This document shows, piece after piece, positions 54,501 through 64,000 of a stretch of 64,000 bases of DNA. The notes below the pieces were generated by a model. That model searched no databases, was not told the DNA's origin, and worked only from the letters and a program-made list of their open reading frames with translations. Each line of letters begins with the position of its first letter. Position 1 is the first letter of the stretch. The DNA is from Hyparrhenia diplandra (lineage: Eukaryota; Streptophyta; Magnoliopsida; Poales; Poaceae). The position numbers and the translations under genes were made by a program. The stretch lies in assembly GCA_015847255.1 (NCBI GenBank), contig JADLZK010009260.1, positions 1-64,000 on the forward strand. The letters run 5' to 3'.

Positions 54501-56501
54501 TTGCGTTCCCCAACCGTTAATATATGTTTCTAGATGTGACATCAAGGCCTGCTGGCGCTGATTTCAGCTCGAACTCAAAACGAAGAGAAGGTTCCAATCC
54601 GGCTATGGAATCGAGCTAGACTTTTTTTGCGGTTGTGGAATCAAATGCCTCACCCTAGAGAACGTAAATTTGAACAAGTGGACCATTAGAGAGTTTTTCT
54701 ATGAATCACTTGTTTTTTTTTTTGAGAAACTAAGAATCACTTGTCATACGCCTCAAAGTAGCACTTGTTTAGAGTGAAATCTTGGAATTCCATCAAAAAT
54801 CTCTATGTCGACCCACGTCTGCAAAACAAGAAGGGAACGACACGAAAGGTACATAGGAAGTTAGGGTGGATAGGTTAGATGATGGTAGGATCAATTACAT
54901 TGCGTTCCCCAACCGTTAATATATGTTTCTAGATGTGACATTAGAGCCTGCTGGCGCTGATTTCAGCTCGAACTCAAAAAGAAGAGAAGCTTCCAATCCG
55001 GCTATGGAATCGAGCAAGACTTTTTTTGCGGTTGTGGAATCAAATGCCTCACCCTAGAGAACGTAAATTTGAACAAGTGGACCATTAGAGAGTTTTTCTA
55101 TGAATCACTTGTCTTTTATTTTGAGAAACTAAGAATCACTTGTCATACGCCTCAAAGTAGCACTTGTTTAGAGTGAAATCTTGGAATTCCATCGAAAATC
55201 TTTGTGTCGACCTACGTCTTAGAAACAAGAAGGGGAGCGACACGAAAGGTACATAGGAAGTTAGGATGGATAGGTTAGATGATGGTAGGATCAATTACAT
55301 TGTGTTCCCCAACCGTTAATATATGTTTCTAGATGTGACATTAGGGCTTACTGGCGCTGATTTCAGCTCGAACTCAAAACGAAGCGAAGTTTCCAATCCG
55401 GCTATGGAATCGAGCTAGACTTTTTTTTGCGGTTGTGGAATCAAATGGCTCACCCTAGAGAACGTAAATTTGAACAAGTGGACCATTAGAGAGTTTTTCT
55501 ATGAATCACTTGTCTTTTTTTTTTTTTTTTTTTTTTTGAGAAACTAAGAATCACTTGTCATACGCCTCAAAGTAGCACTTGTTTAGAGTGAAATCTTGGA
55601 ATTCCATCGAAAATCTTTGTGTCGACCTATCAGCTGCGAAACAAGAAGGGGAGCGACACCTAAAGGTACATAGGAAGTTAGGATGGATAGGTTAGATGAT
55701 GGTAGGATCAATTACATTGTGTTCCCCAACCGTTAATATATGTTTCTAGATGTGACATTAGGGCTTCTTTGGCGCTGATTTCAGCTCGAACTCAAAACGA
55801 AGAGAAGTTTCCAATCCGGCTATGGAATCGAGCTAGACTTTTTTGCGGTTGTGGAATCAAATGGCTCACCCTAGAGAACGTAAATTTGAACAAGTGGACC
55901 ATTAGAGAGTTTTTCTATCAATCACTTGTCTTTTTTTTTTTGAGAAACTAAGAATCACTTGTCATACGCCTCAAAGTAGCACTTGTTTAGAGTGAAATCT
56001 TGGAATTCCATCGAAAATCTACGCGGTCGACCTACGTGCGAAACAAGAAGGGAACGACACGAAAAGTACATAGGAAGTTAGGGTGGATAGGTTAGATGAT
56101 GGTAGGATCAATTACATTGCGTTCCCCAACCGTTAATATATGTTTCTAGATGTGACATTAAGGCCTGCTGGCGCTGATTTCAGCTCGAACTCAAAACGAA
56201 GAGAAGTTTCCAATCCGGCTATGGAATCGAGCTAGACTTTTTTTGCGGTTGTGGAATCAAATGCCTCACCCTAGAGAACGTAAATTTGAACAAGTGGACC
56301 ATTAGAGAGTTTTTCTATGAATCACTTGTCTTGTTTTTTTTTTTTTTGAGAAACTAAGAATCACTTGTCATACGCCTCAAAGTAGCACTTGTTTAGAGTG
56401 AAATCTTGGAATTCCATCGAAAATCTTTGTGTCGACCTACGTGCGAAACAAGAAGGGGAAGCGACACGAAAGGTACATAGGAAGTTAGGATGGATAGGTT
56501 A
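45514..56501. repeat. Mosaic transition domain of array 2
   Basis: Units carrying gagaacgtaaattt and gaacgacac become mixed with gagagcg/gagcgac units. The aacg form of the first marker dominates after about 48.7 kb. The second marker stays mixed until about 56.5 kb. A distinctive variant pair, gaagcttcc with atcgagcaagac, marks units at 50110, 50906, 52879, 54878 and 57312, spaced 2, 5, 5 and 6 units apart. Other private variants recur here, such as ctatcaatcacttg (about 45590, 49928, 53897, 54300, 55917) and aaatggctcaccc (about 53842, 55443, 55859). Confidence 0.75.
55515..55537 (+). repeat. Longest satellite T tract (23 T)
   Basis: The poly-T segment present in most units is usually about 6-15 T. 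Here it is an uninterrupted run of about 23 T between acttgtc and gagaaac. It is the main reason this interval (55278 to 55695) reaches 417 bp, the longest in the window. Confidence 0.95.
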
Positions 56502-59338
56502 GATGACGGTAGGATCAATTACATTGTGTTCCCCAACCGTTAATATATGTTTCTAGATGTGACATTTGGGCTTGCTGGCGCTGATTTCAGCTCGAACTCA
56601 AAACGAAGCGAAGTTTCCAATCCGGCTATGGAATCGAGCTAGACTTTTTTGCGGTTGTGGAATCAAATGGCTCACCCTAGAGAACGTAAATTTGAACAAG
56701 TGGACCATTAGAGTTTTTCTATCAATCACTTGTTCTTTTTTTTTTTTTTTTGAGAAACTAAGAATCACTTGTCATACGCCTCAAAGTAGCACTTGTTTAG
56801 AGTGAAATCTTGGAATTCCATCGAAAATCTCGTGTCGACCTACGCATCAGAAACAAGAAGGGGAACGACACGAAAAGTACATAGGAAGTTAGGGTAGATA
56901 GGTTAGATGATGGTAGGATCAATTACATTGCGTTCCCCAACCGTTAATATATGTTTCTAGATGTGACATTAGGGCTGCTTGGCGCTGATTTCAGCTCGAA
57001 CTCAAAAACGAAGAGAAGGTTCCAATCCGGCTATGGAATCGAGCTAGACTTTTTTTGCGGTTGTGGAATCAAATGCCTCACCCTAGAGAACGTAAATTTG
57101 AACAAGTGGACCATTAGAGAGTTTTTCTATGAATCACTTGTCTTTTTTTTTTTTTTTGAGAAACTAAGAATCACTTGTCATACGCCTCAAAGTAGCACTT
57201 GTTTAGAGTGAAATCTTGGAATTCCATCAAAAATCTCTATGTCGACCTACGTACCGAAACAAGAAGGGGAACGACACGAAAGGTACATAGGAAGTTAGGG
57301 TAGATAGGTTAGATGATGGTAGGATCAATTACATTGCGTTCCCCAACCGTTAATATATGTTTCTAGATGTGACATTAAGGCCTGCTGGCGCTGATTTCAG
57401 CTCGAACTCAAAAAGAAGAGAAGCTTCCAATCCGGCTATGGAATCGAGCAAGACTTTTTTTTGCGGTTGTGGAATCAAATGCCTCACCCTAGAGAACGTA
57501 AATTTGAACAAGTGGACCATTAGAGAGTTTTTCTATGAATCACTTGTCTTTTTTTTTTTGAGAAACTAAGAATCACTTGTCATACGCCTCAAAGTAGCAC
57601 TTGTTTAGAGTGAAATCTTGGAATTCCATCGAAAATCTCTGTGTCGACCTACGTACCGAAACAAGAAGGGGAACGACATGAAAGGTACATAGGAAGTTAG
57701 GGTGGATAGGTTAGATGATGGTAGGATCAATTACATTGTGTTCCCCAACCGTTAATATATGTTTCTAGATGTGACATTAGGGCTTGCTGGCGCTGATTTC
57801 AGCTTGAACTCAAAACGAAGAGAAGTTTCCAATCCGGCTATGGAATCGAGCTAGACTTTTTTTGCGGTTGTGGAATCAAATGCCTCACCCTAGAGAACGT
57901 AAATTTGAACAAGTGGACCATTAGAGAGTTTTTCTATGAATCACTTGTCTTTTTTTTTTTTTTTTTGAGAAACTAAGAATCACTTGTCATACGCCTCAAA
58001 GTAGCACTTGTTTAGAGTGAAATCTTGGAATTCCATCAAAATCTCTGTAATGTCGACCTACGTGCATCGAAACAAGAAGGGGAACGACACGAAAAGTACA
58101 TAGGAAGTTAGGGTAGATAGGTTAGATGATGGTAGGATCAATTACATTGCGTTCCCCAACCGTTAATATATGTTTCTAGATGTGACATTAAGGCCTCGTT
58201 TGGCGCTGATTTCAGCTCGAACTCAAAACGAAGAGAAGGTTCCAATCCGGCTATGGAATCGAGCTAGACTTTTTTTTGCGGTTGTGGAATCAAATGCCTC
58301 ACCCTAGAGAACGTAAATTTGAACAAGTGGACCATTAGAGAGTTTTTCTATGAATCACTTGTCTTTTTTTTTTTTTTTGAGAAACTAAGAATCACTTGTC
58401 ATACGCCTCAAAGTAGCACTTGTTTAGAGTGAAATCTTGGAATTCCATCAAAAATCTCTATGTCGACCACGTGCGAAACAAGAAGGGGAACGACACGAAA
58501 GGTACATAGGAAGTTAGGGTAGATAGGTTAGATGATGGTAGGATCAATTACATTGCGTTCCCCAACCGTTAATATATGTTTCTAGATGTGACATTAGGGC
58601 CTGCAGGCGCTGATTTCAGCTCGAACTCAAAACGAAGAGAAGTTTCCAATCCGGCTATGGAATCGAGCTAGACTTTTTTTTGCGGTTGTGGAATCAAATG
58701 CCTCACCCTAGAGAACGTAAATTTGAACAAGTGGACCATTAGAGTTTTTCTATGAATCACTTGTTTTTTTTTTTTTTTGAGAAACTAAGAATCACTTGTC
58801 ATACGCCTCAAAGTAGCACTTGTTTAGAGTGAAATCTTGGAATTCCATCGAAAATCTACGCGGTCGACCTACGTCTGCCGAAACAAGAAGGGGAACGACA
58901 TGAAAGGTACATAGGAAGTTAGGGTGGATAGGTTAGATGATGGTAGGATCAATTACATTGCGTTCCCCAACCGTTAATATATGTTTCTAGATGTGACATC
59001 AAGGCCTGCTGGCGCTGATTTCAGCTCGAACTCAAAACGAAGAGAAGTTTCCAATCCGGCTATGGAATCGAGCTAGACTTTTTTTGCGGTTGTGGAATCA
59101 AATGCCTCACCCTAGAGAACGTAAATTTGAACAAGTGGACCATTAGAGAGTTTTTCTATGAATCACTTATCTTTTTTTTTTTTTGAGAAACTAAGAATCA
59201 CTTGTCATACGCCTCAAAGTAGCACTTGTTTAGAGTGAAATCTTGGAATTCCATCGAAAATCTCTATGTCGACCTACGTACCGAAACAAGAAGGGGAACG
59301 ACACGAAAGGTACATAGGAAGTTAGGGTAGATAGGTTA

Positions 59339-59737
59339 GATGATGGTAGGATCAATTACATTGCGTTCCCCAACCGTTAATATATGTTTCTAGATGTGAC
59401 ATTAGGGCCTGCTGGCGCTGATTTCAGCTCGAACTCAAAACGAAGAGAAGTTTCCAATCCGGCTATGGAATCGAGCTAGACTTTTTTTGCGGTTGTGGAA
59501 TCAAATGCCTCACCCTAGAGAACGTAAATTTGAACAAGTGGACCATTAGAGAGTTTTTCTATGAATCACTTGTCTTTTTTTTTTTGAGAAACTAAGAATC
59601 ACTTGTCATACGCCTCAAAGTAGCACTTGTTTAGAGTGAAATCTTGGAATTCCATCAAAAAATCTCGTGTCGACCTACGTCGAAACAAGAAGGGGAACGA
59701 CACGAAAGGTACATAGGAAGTTAGGATGGATAGGTTA
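59339..59737. repeat. Reference satellite unit: internal anatomy (399 bp)
   Basis: Chosen as a typical long unit. In order: anchor gatgatggtaggatcaatta; TCTAGA at 59389-59394; variable spot 1 after gacattaggg (about 59407-59430); variable spot 2 near gcggttgtgg; first direct repeat gaatcacttgtc at 59563-59574; T tract 59575-59585; gagaaactaa; second gaatcacttgtc at 59596-59607; GAATTC at 59647-59652; variable spot 3 before the gaaacaagaag motif (about 59661-59684). The two 12 bp direct repeats, 33 bp apart, are the key to the two unit-length classes. Confidence 0.9.
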
Positions 59738-62700
59738 GATGATGGTAGGATCAATTACATTGTGTTCCCCAACCGTTAATATATGTTTCTAGATGTGACA
59801 TTAGGGCTTGCTGGCGCTGATTTCAGCTCGAACTCAAAACGAAGAGAAGTTTCCAATCCGGCTATGGAATCGAGCTAGACTTTTTTTTGCGGTTGTGGAA
59901 TCAAATGGCTCACCCTAGAGAACGTAAATTTGAACAAGTGGACCATTAGAGAGTTTTTCTATGAATCACTTATTTTTTTTTTTTTGAGAAACTAAGAATC
60001 ACTTGTCATACGCCTCAAAGTAGCACTTGTTTAGAGTGAAATCTTGGAATTCCATCGAAAATCTCTGTTTCGACCTACGTACCGAAACAAGAAGGGGAAC
60101 GACACGAAAGGTACAAAGGAAGTTAGGGTGGATAGGTTAGATGATGGTAGGATCAATTACATTGCGTTCCCCAACCGTTAATATATGTTTCTAGATGTGA
60201 CATTAAGGCCAGCTGGCGCTGATTTCAGCTCGAACTCAAAACGAAGAGAAGTTTCCAATCCGGCTATGGAATCGAGCTAGACTTTTTTTGCGGTTGTGGA
60301 ATCAAATGCCTCACCCTAGAGAACGTAAATTTAAACAAGTGGACCATTAGAGAGTTTTTCTATGAATCACTTGCCATACGCCTCAAAGTAGCACTTGTTT
60401 AGAGTGAAATATTGGAATTCCATCGAAAATCTCTGTGTCGACCTACGTACCGAAACAAGAAGGGGAACGACACGAAAGGTACATAGGAAGTTAGGGTGGA
60501 TAGGTTAGATGATGGTAGGATCAATTACATTGTGTTCCCCAACCGTTAATATATATGTTTCTAGATGTGACATTAGGGCCTGCTGGCGCTGATTTCAGCT
60601 CGAACTCAAAACGAAGAGAAGCTTCCAATCCGGCTATGGAATCGAGCTAGACTTTTTTTGCGGTTGTGGAATCAAATGCCTCACCCTAGAGAACGTAAAT
60701 TTGAACAAGTGGACCATTAGAGAGTTTTTCTATGAATCACTTGTCTTTTTTTTTGAGAAACTAAGAATCACTTGTCATACGCCTCAAAGTAGCACTTGTT
60801 TAGAGTGAAATCTTGGAATTCCATCGAAAATCTCTGTGTCGACCTACGTACCGAAACAAGAAGGGGAACGACACGAAAAGTACATAGGAAGTTAGGGTGG
60901 ATAGGTTAGATGATGGTAGGATCAATTACATTGCGTTCCCCAACCGTTAATATATGTTTCTAGATGTGACATTAAGGCCTGCTGGCGCTGATTTCAGCTC
61001 GAACTCAAAACGAAGAGAAGTTTCCAATCCGGCTATGGAATCGAGCTAGACTTTTTTTGCGGTTGTGGAATCAAATGCCTCACCCTAGAGAACGTAAATT
61101 TAAACAAGTGGACCATTAGAGAGTTTTTCTATGAATCACTTGCCATACGCCTCAAAGTAGCACTTGTTTAGAGTGAAATCTTGGAATTCCATCGAAAAAT
61201 CTATGGTCGACCTACGTACCGAAACAAGAAGGGGAACGACACGAAAGGTACATAGGAAGTTAGGGTGGATAGGTTAGATGATGGTAGGATCAATTACATT
61301 GTGTTCCCCAACCGTTAATATATATGTTTCTAGATGTGACATTAGGGCCTGCTGGCGCTGATTTCAGCTCGAACTCAAAACGAAGAGAAGCTTCCAATCC
61401 GGCTATGGAATCGAGCTAGACTTTTTTTGCGGTTGTGGAATCAAATGCCTCACCCTAGAGAACGTAAATTTGAACAAGTGGACCATTAGAGAGTTTTTCT
61501 ATGAATCACTTGTCTTTTTTTTTTTTTTTGAGAAACTAAGAATCACTTGTCATACGCCTCAAAGTAGCACTTGTTTAGAGTGAAATCTTGGAATTCCATC
61601 GAAAATCTCTGTGTCGACCTACGTACCGAAACAAGAAGGGGAACGACACGAAAGGTACATAGGAAGTTAGGGTAGATAGGTTAGATGATGGTAGGATCAA
61701 TTACATTGCGTTCCCCAACCGTTAATATATGTTTCTAGATGTGACATTAGGGCTGCCGGGCGCTGATTTCAGCTCGAACTCAAAACGAAGAGAAGTTTCC
61801 AATCCGGCTATGGAATCGAGCTAGACTTTTTTTTGCGGTTGTGGAATCAAATGCCTCACCCTAGAGAACGTAAATTTGAACAAGTGGACCATTAGAGAGT
61901 TTTTCTATGAATCACTTTTTTTTTGAGAAACTAAGAATCACTTGTCATACGCCTCAAAGTAGCACTTGTTTAGAGTGAAATCTTGGAATTCCATCGAAAA
62001 ATCTCGTGTGTCGACCTACGCATCGAAACAAGAAGGGGAACGACACGAAAGGTACATAGGAAGTTAGGGTGGATAGGTTAGATGATGGTAGGATCAATTA
62101 CATTGTGTTCCCCAACCGTTAATATATGTTTCTAGATGTGACATTAGGGCTTCTTTGGCGCTGATTTCAGCTCGAACTCAAAACGAAGCGAAGTTTCCAA
62201 TCCGGCTATGGAATCGAGCTAGACTTTTTTTTGCGGTTGTGGAATCAAATGCCTCACCCTAGAGAACGTAAATTTGAACAAGTGGACCATTAGAGAGTTT
62301 TTCTATGAATCACTTATCTTTTTTTTTTTTTTGAGAAACTAAGAATCACTTGTCATACGCCTCAAAGTAGCACTTGTTTAGAGTGAAATCTTGGAATTCC
62401 ATCGAAAATCTCTGTTTCGACCTACGTACCGAAACAAGAAGGGGAACGACACGAAAGGTACAAAGGAAGTTAGGGTGGATAGGTTAGATGATGGTAGGAT
62501 CAATTACATTGCGTTCCCCAACCGTTAATATATGTTTCTAGATGTGACATTAGGCCTGCTGGCGCTGATTTCAGCTCGAACTCAAAACGAAGAGAAGTTT
62601 CCAATCCGGCTATGGAATCGAGCTAGACTTTTTTTGCGGTTGTGGAATCAAATGCCTCACCCTAGAGAACGTAAATTTAAACAAGTGGACCATTAGAGAG

Positions 62701-64000
62701 TTTTTCTATGAATCACTTGCCATACGCCTCAAAGTAGCACTTGTTTAGAGTGAAATATTGGAATTCCATCGAAAATCTCTGTTTCGACCTACGTACCGAA
62801 ACAAGAAGGGGAACGACACGAAAGGTACATAGGAAGTTAGGGTGGATAGGTTAGATGATGGTAGGATCAATTACATTGTGTTCCCCAACCGTTAATATAT
62901 ATGTTTCTAGATGTGACATTAGGGCCTGCTGGCGCTGATTTCAGCTCGAACTCAAAACGAAGAGAAGCTTCCAATCCGGCTATGGAATCGAGCTAGACTT
63001 TTTTTGCGGTTGTGGAATCAAATGCCTCACCCTAGAGAACGTAAATTTGAACAAGTGGACCATTAGAGAGTTTTTCTATGAATCACTTGTCTTTTTTTTT
63101 TTTTTGAGAAACTAAGAATCACTTGTCATACGCCTCAAAGTAGCACTTGTTTAGAGTGAAATCTTGGAATTCCATCGAAAATCTCTGTGTCGACCTACGT
63201 ACCGAAACAAGAAGGGGAACGACACGAAAAGTACATAGGAAGTTAGGGTGGATAGGTTAGATGATGGTAGGATCAATTACATTGCGTTCCCCAACCGTTA
63301 ATATATGTTTCTAGATGTGACATTAAGGCCAGGTGGCGCTGATTTCAGCTCGAACTCAAAACGAAGAGAAGTTTCCAATCCGGCTATGGAATCGAGCTAG
63401 ACTTTTTTTTTGCGGTTGTGGAATCAAATGCCTCACCCTAGAGAACGTAAATTTAAACAAGTGGACCATTAGAGAGTTTTTCTATGAATCACTTATCATA
63501 CGCCTCAAAGTAGCACTTGTTTAGAGTGAAATCTTGGAATTCCATCGAAAATCTCTGTGTCGACGTACGTACCGAAACAAGAAGGGGAACGACACGAAAG
63601 GTACATAGGAAGTTAGGGTAGATAGGTTAGATGATGGTAGGATCACTTACATTGCGTTCCCCAACCGTTAATATATATGTTTCTAGATGTGACATTAGGG
63701 CCTGCTGGCGCTGATTTCAGCTCGAACTCAAAACGAAGAGAAGCTTCCAATCCGGCTATGGAATCGAGCTAGACTTTTTTTTTGCGGTTGTGGAATCAAA
63801 TGCCTCACCCTAGAGAACGTAAATTTGAACAAGTGGACCATTAGAGAGTTTTTCTATGAATCACTTGTCTTTTTTTTTTTTTTGAGAAACTAAGAATCAC
63901 TTGTCATACGCCTCAAAGTAGCACTTGTTTAGAGTGAAATCTTGGAATTCCATCGAAAATCTCGTGTCGACCTACGCATCGAAACAAGAAGGGGAACGAC
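59738..64000. repeat. 6-unit higher-order repeat (about 2.35 kb)
   Basis: Matched unit pairs: 60140 with 62487 (both preceded by gtacaaaggaag, both short with cttgccatacg and gaaatattgg), 60508 with 62854 (atatatatgtttctag and gaagcttcc), 60909 with 63260 (short units with gacattaaggcc), and 61277 with 63630 (atatatatgtttctag and gaagcttcc). Offsets are 2347, 2346, 2351 and 2353 bp. The units at 59738 and 62081 are a weaker pair. Inside the block, a short-long dimer (about 769 bp) itself occurs twice in succession: 60140/60508 and 60909/61277. Confidence 0.88.

Larger units (their letters stand above)
21080..64000. repeat. Satellite array 2 (about 108 units)
   Basis: Same satellite and orientation as array 1, running off the right end of the window. 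Anchors run from 21429 to 63630, mean spacing about 394 bp. Representative anchors: 21429, 21795, 22161, 22544, 22931, 23305, 23673, 24058, 24454, 24856, 25261, 27210, 30306, 33079, 36278, 40209, 44169, 44940, 45353, 45764, 48541, 50110, 52085, 54078, 55278, 55695, 57312, 58936, 59339, 59738, 60140, 60508, 60909, 61277, 61684, 62081, 62487, 62854, 63260, 63630. Most units are 390-410 bp and a minority are 366-375 bp. Unlike array 1, units in the left half carry gagcgacacg and gagagcgtaaattt. This is a different subfamily of the same repeat. Confidence 0.98.
56502..64000. repeat. Homogeneous right domain of array 2
   Basis: Units become strikingly similar. The stretch that varies elsewhere is mostly tctctgtgtcgacctacgta followed by ccgaaacaag, then aaggggaacgacacgaaa. 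The segment after gacatta is mostly gggcctgctggcgc or aggcctgctggcgc. The gagaacgtaaattt marker is essentially fixed. This indicates more recent homogenisation than in the left part of array 2. Confidence 0.8.

Noticed and set aside
1..64000. Dozens of 60-87 codon open frames, many starting MFLDVTLG and ending near FFYESLVFF, as a repeated protein family
   Set aside because: They are the satellite unit read in one frame. Copies shift frame at the variable spots, unit length is not a multiple of three, and frames on the opposite strand are equally open. No sign of selection on protein.
1..64000. Telomeric repeat because of frequent gttaggg
   Set aside because: The motif occurs once per unit in aagttagggtgg context, not as a tandem TTTAGGG run.
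1..64000. Ribosomal intergenic spacer or 5S rDNA array
   Set aside because: No 5S, 18S or 25S conserved sequence and no polymerase III internal control boxes recognised in the unit.

Overview
This window looks like eukaryotic, almost certainly plant, nuclear heterochromatin. About 57 kb of the 64 kb is one tandem satellite whose unit is about 400 bp, arranged head to tail in a single orientation. It is interrupted once, by about 6.9 kb of non-satellite DNA. No complete protein-coding gene can be supported. A grass-like monocot is my best guess for the source: the interruption begins with a GC- and CpG-rich, pyrimidine-rich leader and continues into long T-rich, intron-like DNA, the 5' GC gradient typical of grass genes. 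That placement is inference. I do not recognise the satellite as a named family.

Layout. (1) 1-14159: satellite array 1, about 36 units by hand count of the gatgatgg anchor, mean spacing about 394 bp. It has alternating A/B unit types (about 800 bp dimers), a longer 10-unit repetition at its left end, and short or deleted units at its right edge. (2) 14160-21079: the island. It holds a TATA-like box, a CpG-rich leader with well-formed splice signals around a 91 bp candidate intron, about 4 kb of intron-like DNA with several small internal duplications, an AT-rich minisatellite of about 1.1 kb (19520-20605), and about 470 bp of A/T-rich flank. No long reading frame or transposon protein was recognised in it. 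(3) 21080-64000: satellite array 2, about 108 counted units, same orientation. It starts with scrambled and short units, continues as a fairly uniform domain (about 24-45 kb), passes through a mosaic zone (about 45-56.5 kb), and ends in a more homogeneous domain with a clear 6-unit higher-order repeat of about 2.35 kb.

How it fits together. The same unit family flanks the island, in the same orientation and nearly the same phase, so the island most likely sits within a once continuous array. Unit length falls into two classes, about 400 and about 368 bp. The short class lacks exactly one of two direct repeats flanking the poly-T tract, which explains most of the length variation. Sequence variation is concentrated in a few short GC-rich spots, while other stretches are almost invariant. 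This may be biology or a consensus-calling artefact on modified DNA, and both readings are given. The 60-87 codon open frames repeated through the arrays come from the satellite and are not annotated as genes.
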